DNA of 58,148 nt. Source: a virus. Below, in pieces: positions 29,974 through 39,400 of the stretch. The position numbers and the translations under genes were made by a program. The stretch covers positions 1 to 58,148 of IMG/VR virus record IMGVR_UViG_3300017968_000007. One strand, 5' to 3'. Under the pieces are notes generated by a model. It saw only the letters and a program-made list of their open reading frames with translations, did not search any database and was not told the DNA's origin. The first letter of the stretch is position 1. Every line of letters begins with the position of its first letter.

Positions 29974-30501
29974 ATGTCTTGGCAAGGTGAAATGACTACA
30001 ATAGTTAGATATTTAATAAGTGATGTCGATCCTACAAACTATAGCTATTCTAATGAGCGTTTAGAGACCAGTATTTTAGTCGCTGCACAAATTGTGCTTG
30101 TCGAAGTAGATTTTGAAAACACCTACACGATTGATGTAGAACAATGCTATCTTAGTCCAGATCCTACAGATCCTACAACTGGCTTATCGACTGTAAATAA
30201 GGACGATGCTTTTATTAATTTAGTTTCTCTTAAAACTGCCTGCTTGATTATGGGCAGTGAAATGAAAACACAGGCACTTAATGCTGTTAGAGTCAGCGAT
30301 GGTCCAAGCAGCATTGATTATACCGCAGTAGCAGCAAATATTAAATACCTATACGAATATTCCTGTAAAACATACGAAGAATACAAGTTTAATTACGCCG
30401 CTGGCAATAATGCAGTTGGCAAAGCAATTCTTAGTCCTTACGCTCCCGGCAGTGACGTTGTATATAGATACAATGGTAATTTTAGACAATACATTAGATA
30501 G
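29974..30501 (+). CDS. Head-tail adaptor candidate
   Basis: A 175-residue mostly helical protein (EMTTIVRYLISDVDP at the start, then ERLETSILVAAQIVLVEVDF and a helical C-terminus). Position between capsid-side and tail-tube genes and this helical pattern suit a gp6/gp15-type head-tail connector adaptor. No signature motif proves it. RBS AAGGGG. Confidence 0.62.
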   Translation: MSWQGEMTTIVRYLISDVDPTNYSYSNERLETSILVAAQIVLVEVDFENTYTIDVEQCYLSPDPTDPTTGLSTVNKDDAFINLVSLKTACLIMGSEMKTQALNAVRVSDGPSSIDYTAVAANIKYLYEYSCKTYEEYKFNYAAGNNAVGKAILSPYAPGSDVVYRYNGNFRQYIR

Positions 30502-30512
30502 AGGTAAAAATC

Positions 30513-30716
30513 ATGGCAGATGTTCTTCAAAAGATTATTGGAGGTAATGATTATAAGAATGGAACGGCTGTTGTATCCGTTAACGTTCTTGGAGTTGTTA
30601 CGAATCATACATTAGATACAGTAAACAATCAGACATCACAAATACCAACTCAAAGCGGCGTTTTAGATTCTAGATTTGAGCATGTTAGATACTACACTGG
30701 AGATGATATTCTATAA
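30513..30716 (+). CDS. 67-residue neck-region protein
   Basis: It starts MADVLQKIIGGNDYKNGTAV; the remainder is a small beta-rich domain. GAGG is upstream. The gene shares its last base with the next ATG (TAATG). It is likely a neck or head-completion component by position; no family is recognised. Confidence 0.62.
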   Translation: MADVLQKIIGGNDYKNGTAVVSVNVLGVVTNHTLDTVNNQTSQIPTQSGVLDSRFEHVRYYTGDDIL

Positions 30717-31195
30717 TGGTTACAATTCCATCTGGCGTGTTTACAAAATATGCGGAATTTGCTGATGCTATGTTAGCATCAAGTGGATTTGGCATGTCCT
30801 GTAAGTTGGTATATACAGAAAAGATAGAAACAATTGTAGATGTCGTTCCGGATATCAAACAGCGTAAGTTAATGAACTTGCAGAATACTTCTCCAGATTC
30901 CGGCTTTAAGAGGGGGTCAACAAGTTTCAAGACTGTAGAAACAACAGAAGATATTACACTCCGCGTTTACTGGGATAAAAAAGACTTCAAGAAGTTTGGA
31001 AATATTGAAGTTCCAGATGGCGGAATAATGACTATCGGAGCTTATGCTGATCTACAAAAAATAAATAGAGCAAAGGCTTTGCTTATAAATACAGATAGAA
31101 CTGGTCATGCAGAATGGCGATTCACAAAGAATGGCGAGCCAGTACTTCATGGATTAGATCAAAAATATTTTATGTGTTTTTGGGGTCGTGCATAA
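30716..31195 (+). CDS. Neck/head-closure candidate
   Basis: A 159-residue protein starting MVTIPSGVFTKYAEFADAML. The middle (LRVYWDKKDFKKFGNIEVPD) and C-terminal WRFTKNGEPVLHGLDQKYFM strings are beta-rich, like head-closure or stopper proteins. It overlaps both neighbours by one or a few bases. Assignment from position only. Confidence 0.6.
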   Translation: MVTIPSGVFTKYAEFADAMLASSGFGMSCKLVYTEKIETIVDVVPDIKQRKLMNLQNTSPDSGFKRGSTSFKTVETTEDITLRVYWDKKDFKKFGNIEVPDGGIMTIGAYADLQKINRAKALLINTDRTGHAEWRFTKNGEPVLHGLDQKYFMCFWGRA

Positions 31196-31866
31196 TGGCT
31201 GGATTCCGAACCAAAGCCAACTTAAAAATAGTTAGTGGAGATAATGTATTTCAAGACGCTATAAGAAAAGAACTTATTAAGGCTCTTTTTGGAAAGATTA
31301 ATACAATCACTAACAATTTACGTCCAAGCATATCTTCAGTTGTTAGTGTTCAGTTGATGTCTTCTCAAACAGTTACAGAATTACTTGGCGGGCAATTAAG
31401 AGATGACTTTGGTTTAAAGCCAGCAGAAGTAACAAGTGCTATTGGGGGAATTATTGATGCTTTGGCAGAAAACTTTCAAATAAAAGTATTAGCTGGGTCT
31501 AATCAGTATGTAGCAAGATTATCTGCTGAGATTTTACCTGCTGATTTTTCTTTATCATCACTTTCTGCTGGCGGGTCATATCAATCAACTGGAGGAAATG
31601 TAGATTGGCTCGAATGGTTATTAACTCGTGGCACAGAAATTATTATTGGTGATTATTCGCTATTTGAACATGCTCGTGGCCGCACACGTTCCGGAGGTAG
31701 AACAGTAATGGTTCCATTAAAAAACTTATCTTCCAGCGAGCCTTTTCGCGTCGATCCATCACATGCCGGAACAGAAGCTAGCAACTTTGTAACAAGAGCG
31801 TTAGAACCAGCATTTCCTCAAATTGTTGAAATGGTTGCAAAAGAAATTAAAAAGGTGCTTGAATGA
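31195..31866 (+). CDS. Minor tail/neck protein candidate
   Basis: A 223-residue protein starting MAGFRTKANLKIVSGDNVFQ at an ATG overlapping the preceding stop (ATAATG); the longer frame from 31114 is a shadow of the neighbour. Helical N-terminal half, then WLEWLLTRGTEIIIGDYSLF, and RSGGRTVMVPLKN. It is similar in style to tail-completion proteins (gp10-like) but not firmly identified. Confidence 0.6.
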   Translation: MAGFRTKANLKIVSGDNVFQDAIRKELIKALFGKINTITNNLRPSISSVVSVQLMSSQTVTELLGGQLRDDFGLKPAEVTSAIGGIIDALAENFQIKVLAGSNQYVARLSAEILPADFSLSSLSAGGSYQSTGGNVDWLEWLLTRGTEIIIGDYSLFEHARGRTRSGGRTVMVPLKNLSSSEPFRVDPSHAGTEASNFVTRALEPAFPQIVEMVAKEIKKVLE

Positions 31867-32816
31867 CATACTTAAAAGGCTTTACTTTATTTGGCGATGC
31901 AACGATTACGGCAGATATTAGAGAGAATTTAATATCATGGCTAGACTATGGCTTAATAGAAAAGTCTGGATATATTAATGTTGAAATACCAACCGTTGGA
32001 TATTACGGTGGATCAGAACATCAACTTAGGGTCGTTGACGATCCTAGATATACATATGGTCAAGTTTGGGAGGGGTTTCGATCAAATTGGGTATGGGAAA
32101 GTGGGCTTGGTGCATTGACCAGTACTGATAGTGCTTACCCCGGAGTTTCTGGAGTTTATGTTGGTGGCGACTTTTATCCAACATCTACTGCGGGAGCATA
32201 CGCTCATTATATTAATCATCCTTTAGGAAGGGTTATCTTTGATACGGCGATTGATACAGATGCTACTGTAACATGTGAGTATAGTTACAAATATGTTAAT
32301 GTGGCACAAGCGGATGGACTGGAATGGTTTAAGCAAGTGCAGAAAAATTCTGAACGTGCTGACAATTCAAATTTTATCAACAATAGTGGTGAATGGGCGA
32401 TACTAGGCGACAATCGTTTACAATTACCTGCTATTGGTGTGGAATTAGTTAATTCAAGAAAAATGACACCTTATGCACTTGGCGGTGGACAGACAATATT
32501 CACTGATTTTCTGTTTCATTGCGTTGCGGAAGATGTCTATACGCGAGATCACCTAATTGACATTGTGACTATGCAGAATCAAAAGGTTTTAAAAGCATAT
32601 GATTTGGACCAAATTGCGACAAACAATGCTTTTCCTTTAGATTACAGAGGTGTTCCCGTATCGGGTGCTTTGCAGTATCCAGATCTTTTGTCTACTTATG
32701 AAGGCAGGCATATAAGATTAATTGAGGCGAGTATTGATTCTGTTTATTCGCTTACGCCAAATGTACATGTTGGTACAGTTAAATTAAAGACTGAACTAAT
32801 AGTTCATGGCGTATAG
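31863..32816 (+). CDS. Tail-completion/terminator candidate
   Basis: A 317-residue protein starting in an ATGA overlap. It begins MTYLKGFTLFGDATITADIR; beta-rich segments (HPLGRVIFDTAIDTDATVTC) and the GHPL-like stretch recur in neck proteins of large phages. The gene's last codons overlap a candidate late promoter. Role from position; no motif. Confidence 0.6.
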   Translation: MTYLKGFTLFGDATITADIRENLISWLDYGLIEKSGYINVEIPTVGYYGGSEHQLRVVDDPRYTYGQVWEGFRSNWVWESGLGALTSTDSAYPGVSGVYVGGDFYPTSTAGAYAHYINHPLGRVIFDTAIDTDATVTCEYSYKYVNVAQADGLEWFKQVQKNSERADNSNFINNSGEWAILGDNRLQLPAIGVELVNSRKMTPYALGGGQTIFTDFLFHCVAEDVYTRDHLIDIVTMQNQKVLKAYDLDQIATNNAFPLDYRGVPVSGALQYPDLLSTYEGRHIRLIEASIDSVYSLTPNVHVGTVKLKTELIVHGV

Positions 32817-32817
32817 T
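32806..32817 (+). promoter_or_regulatory. Candidate late promoter, copy 5
   Basis: ATGGCGTATAGT, identical to the site at 13544-13555, overlaps the stop codon of the preceding gene and lies 42 bases before the tail-tube gene. Two exact copies of a 12-mer in 58 kb are not expected by chance. Confidence 0.6.
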
Positions 32818-32859
32818 ATCTAGAAAAGTAACATTTTTTCCATAATGGGAGTTTAAATT

Positions 32860-34125
32860 ATGGCATACGTAACAAATACAAACAATAGAGTCTTCTATGC
32901 TACACAAGGTGTAGCATTAGGAGACAGAGCGGCAACAAGCATTGTCGATAGTTGGCAACCCGGAGACGGTGATTTAGATGGTACTGGAAAGGTCATGATT
33001 ATGCATGGCTTGCAGTCCATCGGAGTATCAACCAACTTTAATTTAGAGCAAATCTTTGAACTTGGACAGCTTTCTTTGTATGAAAACTACGAAGAAATTC
33101 CAGAAATCGAAGTTAGCTTTGAGAAGATTCTTGATGGTTATACTTTAGCATATCATGCTGGAACCCCTACTGCGGCAAACGCAACACTAACTGGTCGTGC
33201 AGCACCTCGATCAGATATCAGAATGGTTATTGGCTACGACACATCTGATGAAATTCAAGAGGGCGGAACCAATAGCGGTGTAGCAGAACTTTATTGCTCT
33301 GGTACTTATATCAGTTCTGTATCTTATAGCTTGAGCACAGATGGCAACTTTACTGAATCAACCACTTTTGTTGGTAATGATAAGCAATGGTTGACAGATA
33401 CTGATTCAGGTGGATTACTGGTAACTGGAACTGGAACTATTGCCTCGGCATTTAGCTCTAGCGTCTTTGGTAATGATGCACCAGTTGGTGAAGCTAATAG
33501 CGTTTTGCGTCGTCAAAATGTTGTTACAGGAAGTACTGGCAAATCATTTGGCAGTGGTTCAGTCAATTTTAGAACAGTTGTGCCAGCCTTTATCGAAGGA
33601 GGTACTCCCGGTGCTACTGGCGTTGAAGGAGGAGCATATACTGGTCTGTATACTAATGTAACTTATATTGATAGTGCTACTGGACCTTATCTACAATCTG
33701 CTAGTGTAAGTGTTGATCTTGGTCGTGAAAACATTTCGCAGCTTGGTAAGAAAGCACCTTACTATCGCTATGTTTCCTTCCCTGTAGATGTGACTTGTGA
33801 TATTGAAGTCATTGCCGTGGGTGGAGATAATATTGATGCTTATGAAGAAGGCTATCCAAGTGCTGGTACAGGCAAAAACATTGGTGTTCCAGTTGGTAAA
33901 AACCTTGCTAATCACTCAATTCAATTTGTTCTTGATGATAGTACAGTTATTCAATTAGGTAATAAGAATAAGCTAACAAGCGTTTCATATGGTGGAGGAG
34001 ATGCCGGTGGAGGAAATGCCACGGTAAGCTATAGCTTCACTAATTCTAACGACTTTGTTGTTCTTCATTCTGGAGATCCGGCTCCTATCAACTCCGCTGA
34101 TTATTGGAAAGACTACTTTGGTTAA
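32860..34125 (+). CDS. Major tail tube protein
   Basis: A 421-residue protein placed directly before tail chaperones and tape measure. N-terminal NRVFYATQGVALGD, then QSIGVSTNFNLEQIFELGQL, YENYEEIPEIEVSFEKILDG are typical of long tube proteins. A candidate late promoter, GGGAG ribosome site and a GNRA-looped terminator after the gene suggest high, separate expression. Length exceeds simple tube proteins, so an added decorative domain (residues 230-320) is likely. Confidence 0.82.
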   Translation: MAYVTNTNNRVFYATQGVALGDRAATSIVDSWQPGDGDLDGTGKVMIMHGLQSIGVSTNFNLEQIFELGQLSLYENYEEIPEIEVSFEKILDGYTLAYHAGTPTAANATLTGRAAPRSDIRMVIGYDTSDEIQEGGTNSGVAELYCSGTYISSVSYSLSTDGNFTESTTFVGNDKQWLTDTDSGGLLVTGTGTIASAFSSSVFGNDAPVGEANSVLRRQNVVTGSTGKSFGSGSVNFRTVVPAFIEGGTPGATGVEGGAYTGLYTNVTYIDSATGPYLQSASVSVDLGRENISQLGKKAPYYRYVSFPVDVTCDIEVIAVGGDNIDAYEEGYPSAGTGKNIGVPVGKNLANHSIQFVLDDSTVIQLGNKNKLTSVSYGGGDAGGGNATVSYSFTNSNDFVVLHSGDPAPINSADYWKDYFG

Positions 34126-34145
34126 TATAAATTAGTTAAACAGTT

Positions 34146-34175
34146 CCGGAGGGGGAAACCCCTCCGGGATTTTTA
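34146..34175 (+). terminator. Terminator with GAAA tetraloop
   Basis: CCGGAGGGG and CCCCTCCGG (34146-34167) make a perfect 9-bp stem closed by GAAA, followed by GATTTTTAGG. It is 20 bases past the tube gene and 11 before the next start, so readthrough must supply the tail chaperones at lower level. Confidence 0.85.
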
Positions 34176-34185
34176 GGATTTTAGG

Positions 34186-35211
34186 ATGGAAAAACTGGAC
34201 TTAGTTAATGCAGTGATTTCAGGCATTGTTATTCTTCGCATCGGGAAGGAATATATTTATTGCAAGCCTCCTTCCGCAGAAGATAAAACTTTTGCGGATT
34301 TTTTTTCACAAGAGCAATATGACGATGCTTTAATTGATGGAATATGGACTCAAGAAGATGCTGAAAATCATTTGATTGAACTAGGTTATTGGAATAAAGA
34401 GGACGATGATAAATTAAAAGAGTTAAGAGATAATATTGACAATATGAAACTTGACTACTTTAATCAGTTTTATAACAGTCAAACCAAAGAGTATATCAAG
34501 CGGGCTATTAGCGGAATAGAAGATAAAGTAAATAACTTATATACTACCAAGCATACATTTTATGATAAGACATGTGAATATATAAAATCCTATGCATTTG
34601 AATCCCATGTTTTATCAAAGAATGCATTTTTATCAAACGGACAATTAGCTTCTGATAAGTTTTCCATACATAAATTAGTTTCTAAATTTAAAGATCAAAC
34701 ATACTTAATTGGTTCAAGGGCTAGAGAGGTAGCAAAATCTGATGCTTGGAAAAACTACTGGTTTTCTCTAAAGCATGAGGTTTTCGATAATAAACATTCT
34801 ACTTTAACTGGATTTCAATTGTCGGTAGTTGGATGGTCAAGTTATTACGAAGGCGTTTATCAATCAATGGATAAGCCATTCGATGAAATAATAGAAGATG
34901 ATATAGCAATAGATGGATGGTCTATTTCTCAACGAAGAAAACGAAAAGAAGAAGAAAAACAACGCAATGCCGAAAAGATGTTGCCTAAAAATATGTCAGA
35001 TGCTGGAGAAATATTCATACCAGTTAAAAATCAACGCGAAGCTCAAGATGTTATGTCACTAAACGATGGGGCTGGAAAAGCCAAATTGAAATCACTAAAA
35101 AAAGACTTAGAAACACGGGGTTCATTATCCGAAGCAGACTTAACAAGTACAAGACAAAGTATACAAATGCAAGCTGCGGAAATGTCCAAACATAGTAATA
35201 GAAGGAGATAA
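34186..35211 (+). CDS. Tail assembly chaperone-like protein
   Basis: A 341-residue protein between tail tube and tape measure. It begins MEKLDLVNAVISGIVILRIG with acidic helix-rich N-terminal 130 residues (KPPSAEDKTFADFFSQEQ), and a C-terminal Lys/Arg-rich tail (QRRKRKEEEKQRNAEKM) of low complexity. Position matches chaperones of the tape measure; the usual slippery frameshift is not seen. RBS TTTTAGGA. Confidence 0.65.
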   Translation: MEKLDLVNAVISGIVILRIGKEYIYCKPPSAEDKTFADFFSQEQYDDALIDGIWTQEDAENHLIELGYWNKEDDDKLKELRDNIDNMKLDYFNQFYNSQTKEYIKRAISGIEDKVNNLYTTKHTFYDKTCEYIKSYAFESHVLSKNAFLSNGQLASDKFSIHKLVSKFKDQTYLIGSRAREVAKSDAWKNYWFSLKHEVFDNKHSTLTGFQLSVVGWSSYYEGVYQSMDKPFDEIIEDDIAIDGWSISQRRKRKEEEKQRNAEKMLPKNMSDAGEIFIPVKNQREAQDVMSLNDGAGKAKLKSLKKDLETRGSLSEADLTSTRQSIQMQAAEMSKHSNRRR

Positions 35212-35213
35212 TT

Positions 35214-35537
35214 GTGGAAAATAGGAAAGATCAAATCTTGAATGAAAGATCCAAGACAAGATTAAAAAAAGAAATAAGAAAACGAATACAAACAACAATG
35301 ATTGGATCTTTATCAAGTGTTGAAAAGTTTTTTGGCTTTCTTTGGGGAGAGGGTTCTGAATCAGAACTAACAAAGGAGCAATTACAAATTCGAGAAGTGT
35401 TTGAAGAGTTAAGAACTGAGATATTAGATAAAGGCAATGCTCAAATTCGTAACTCAGAAGCCGAAATAGAAAATTATGATATTGTGTGGAATAAGTATCA
35501 TATAAACTTACCTTTAAAAAGAATGAATGAAAATTAG
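35214..35537 (+). CDS. 107-residue charged protein before tape measure
   Basis: A GTG start at 35214 follows GAAGGAGATAATT. It is almost all charged helix (MENRKDQILNERSKTRLKKE) with two hydrophobic strings in the middle. It lies between the two larger chaperone-like genes; probably a tail assembly factor. No family is recognised. Confidence 0.65.
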   Translation: MENRKDQILNERSKTRLKKEIRKRIQTTMIGSLSSVEKFFGFLWGEGSESELTKEQLQIREVFEELRTEILDKGNAQIRNSEAEIENYDIVWNKYHINLPLKRMNEN

Positions 35538-35547
35538 GAGGGAAACA

Positions 35548-36423
35548 ATGGCTAAGAAAGATGAAAAACGTTTTACATTTAAAGACAAGGACTACATTGT
35601 TAGGCCAGCAAGTGCCGCCGATGTTGTTGAGGCACAGAAAGTGTACAATAAAGCCTTCAAGAAAGCAATAGAAGAAGGTGCTATTCTCAAGAAAAGTCTT
35701 GAGGATCATATGCGTCGTCAGGGCTTATGGGATGATGACAAGCAAGAAGAATACGACCGCCTTATTAAGAAAAGTGCGGAGATCGAATATAAAATTAAAA
35801 GCGGGCAATATAAGCTAGCTTCTCAGCTTAAAGATAAGAGCTTTGAACTTAAAAGAATTCGCTCTGAGCTTGCGTCTTTGCTTATGGTAAGAAATTCAAT
35901 GGACTCTGCAACCGCTGATGGTATTGCAGATAATCAAAGATTCTTCTATCTAATCACCGCATCTGTTATTGACTATGAAACACAAAAGCGAGTCTTCTCT
36001 TCTTTAGAGGAATATATAGAGCAGGCGGATTCTGAATTAGCCATCAAATGTGCTGAAGAATATGCCAACTTTGCTTATGGTCTAGACGATAACTACGAAG
36101 ATAAGCTATTAGAAAATAGAGTACTTGATAAGCTAGGTTTACTTAATGATAAAGGCCAGCTAATAAATAAGCAAGGCCATAGAGTAGATATAGAGGGTAA
36201 CTTGCTTGACAAAGACGGTGCCAGAATTGACAAAGAAGGCAACCGCATTGACATTAATAATAATCCAGTTTTAGAAGATGATGTTATTGATAGTCTAGAA
36301 TTTGAAGATGATTTGGACAATGCCGTAGAGGATGTCAAACCAGCTAGCAAATCCCGAGCATCTTCAGCTAAGCGTGCTAAAAAAAAAGAAGAAGTAGCAG
36401 CGGCTGAAGAAGCAACAGCATGA
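35548..36423 (+). CDS. Tail assembly protein with DxxG-type repeats
   Basis: A 291-residue protein starting MAKKDEKRFTFKDKDYIVRP at ATG 35548 after AGGAGGG; the longer frame from 35527 is ignored. Residues 200-245 repeat a short unit (NKQGHRVDIE, GNLLDKDGARIDKE, GNRIDINNNP), then an acidic stretch and a C-terminal KRAKKKEEVAAAEEATA tail. It sits directly upstream of the tape measure, the position of a tail chaperone. Repeat function unknown. Confidence 0.7.
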   Translation: MAKKDEKRFTFKDKDYIVRPASAADVVEAQKVYNKAFKKAIEEGAILKKSLEDHMRRQGLWDDDKQEEYDRLIKKSAEIEYKIKSGQYKLASQLKDKSFELKRIRSELASLLMVRNSMDSATADGIADNQRFFYLITASVIDYETQKRVFSSLEEYIEQADSELAIKCAEEYANFAYGLDDNYEDKLLENRVLDKLGLLNDKGQLINKQGHRVDIEGNLLDKDGARIDKEGNRIDINNNPVLEDDVIDSLEFEDDLDNAVEDVKPASKSRASSAKRAKKKEEVAAAEEATA

Positions 36424-36434
36424 TAGGCAGATAA

Positions 36435-39400
36435 ATGGCTTACGATTTCAATATGCAGATGAATATGCAAGCACCATCTGGTGCTAACATAAGTCGCGTT
36501 AAGAAGCAGATAGAGGCTGGTCTTGGCGGCATAAATATTGGTGGTTTAGACACTAAAGGGTTTGCCAAAGCCAATAGTGAAATCGAAAAAACTAGGAACA
36601 ATTTAAAAAAAGGCGAGAAAGCCAGTGAATCTTTTTTTCAAGCTCTCACTGGCAGAGCCGCTAATTATGCCACTTTTACGGCAATCAGCACAGCAGTTCT
36701 CAAATTAACTGGTGCTGTGGCACAAGCTACTAGAGAAGCCGTTAAATATGAGACCGAGTTAATTAAAATATCTCAAGTTACCGGAGATACTATCTCTCAA
36801 ACTAAAGAATATGGTAAAGAACTACTCAATATCTCAAAGACCTATAATGTTAATATTACTAAGATTGCACAGTTAACTAGAACTTTAACTCAGACCGGCC
36901 TTTCTTTTAGAGAAGCCGCTAAGGGTGCTGAATTACTTGCTAGAACTAGCTTGTTAGCATCTTTTGATAACTTAACATCTACTACTGAAGGTTTGATTGC
37001 TGTTATGCAGACGTTTAACCTTACGGTATCTTCTAGTTCAAAAGTACTTGAAGAAATTAACATTGTTTCAAAAAGGTTTGCTGTTGAATCTGGAGACATT
37101 GTTGAAGCAATTAGAAGAACTGGTGGTGCATTTAGTGCGGCGGGTGGTAATGTTGAAGAACTGATTGCATTGTTCACATCTGTTAGATCTACTTCTCGTG
37201 AAAGTGCTGAAACTATTGCTACTGGTTTCCGTACTATTTTTGGTCGTTTACAGAGACCTAAAACTATTGAATACTTTAAGGAATTAGGTATTCAGTTACA
37301 AACTGCCGAAGGTCAATTCATTGGGCCATATGAGGCCATCAAACGAATTAGCGAGGGGTTAGACGAACTTGGCATTCGTGCAGGCTCTGTTCAGTTTGCA
37401 CAGGTCGTAGAACAAATTGGTGGTATTCGACAGCTATCTAAAGTGGTGCCATTGCTCGAACAATTTAATAAATCACAAAGAGCATTAGATCTACAAAACC
37501 AAGCTAGTGCTGAAAGCACCAAAGACATAGAAAAGGCACAACAGGGTCTTGGCTTCCAATTAGGAGTGTTGCGTCAAGAATTTGGTGCATTAATTGCCGA
37601 ATTTGTTGACTCTAGCTCGTTCAAGTTTCTTGCTGAAACCTTTATATCAATTGCTAGAACTGTGATTCGCTTAACGGCTGCGTTTAAGCCATTACTTCCT
37701 ATTTTAGCCACTCTGACGGCATTTAAGATTGGCAAAGGTTTAGGAACTCTTATTTCAGGAGGGTTTAGTTTAAAGGGATTGAAAGAGGCTGCTGTAGCTC
37801 CTAAAGGATTTGCTAGAGGGGGTATTGTTCCGGGAAGTGGCAATGGTGATACGGTCCCAGCTATGCTGACGCCGGGAGAGTTTGTAGTTAGAAAAAGTGC
37901 TGTGCAGGCATTTGGTGCTGCTAATTTGGGCAAGATAAATCGTTATGCGGATGGTGGAGAGATTATCTATGATAGACCACAGAGGGACGGTATTGCAGAA
38001 GACACATTAAACGCTGGTATGGCTAAAGCAGTAAATGATTTAGCAAAGTCTATGAATAAGGATTCAAAAAAAGTTAGAGGAACTATTAAAAATATACCTC
38101 AATATGAATCAGTTGTTGGGGTATTATTTGAAGCGGCTTTATCAAGAGCTTCTGGTGGTAATTTTACCGACAATGATGATCCATTAAAACCATTTGATTT
38201 TCCTACCGGCCTTAAAAATAGCTATTTTAATTTAGTTGGTAGAGGTGCTATGCCAACTGATGCCAAAAAAACTAGACCCGAGCGAGCAAACATATTAAGT
38301 AAAATTGCAAGATTTTTATCAGGGGATGGACGAAAGCGGACGCCCGGAAAGAAAAATTTTGGTGTTGCTATTATGGAAAAAGGATCGGATGAAAGATTTA
38401 CATGGGACTTGGAAGACCTTGGTCAATATATACAAGAAAAAAATGTTGGAGGTTCAATTTCTGGTGCAGGAACCGATACTGTTCCCGCACTCTTAACTCC
38501 CGGTGAATTTGTTGTCAATAAAAAGTCTGCTCAGGCTTATGGTTATAACAATCTCAAAAACATTAATAAGTATGCTAAAGGAGGCATTGTACAAAGATTT
38601 GCGGGAGGTGGCGAAGTTGATAGAGGAAGAATAAGTGAACTTCTTAAACTGACAAATCAGGGAGACAAGAGGACTCAAATAGATACATCCGACGCTGATG
38701 CTATTAAGCAGCAAATTAAATTATTGCAAGAACTTGTTAAATTAAATAAAGTTGCCTATATTAGATCACATCCAGATAGAGCGGGTGGAGATGATAAAAC
38801 CTTCAAAGATGATATAAGAGTAAGAGACATAGCAAATAAGCGTCTTGAAAAAATGAACGCGGCTTTAGAAAGAATTTCTGCTGGTATTGGCGGTGGTGCT
38901 GGAGGCGGCGGTGGTGCTGGAGGCGGCGGTGGTGCTGGAGGCGGCGGGGTCGGTGGAGGACTTATTGTTGCTAAGAAAGCAGAGGCTGAGGCTACTGAAT
39001 TAGCCACCACGAAAGTAGAGGGTTTAGTTGATGCGGCAAGCAAATCTGGTTATGCCTTGATTAAAGTTGAGCAATCTGGAAAGAAAGCGGCAGACGCTCA
39101 GGACAAAGCCGCCGAGGCGGCTAAAAAGCTAAGCCTAAATAGTGCTCAAGTTATCTTTGGATTTGCCGCACTTACTTCAGGTTTGAAAAACTTTGCTGGC
39201 CTTAATCTCAATCAAGCAGCATTGGATACTGCTCAAGTTAAAGCGGGTAAATTTGGAGGAACGGCTGATATATTAGGCAGGGTTGACAAAAATAACGTGA
39301 AAGCATTTAGTAGAACCTTGTTTGATGTTGGGAAAAAACTGCCAAACAAAGTTGGTAAGCCTTTGCAGGGCTTAGCAGTTGGAATAAGTAAAAATTCTAC

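Noticed and set aside
38305-38496. Plus-strand 63-codon frame inside the tape measure
   Set aside because: Alternative frame within a long real gene, no ribosome site or family.
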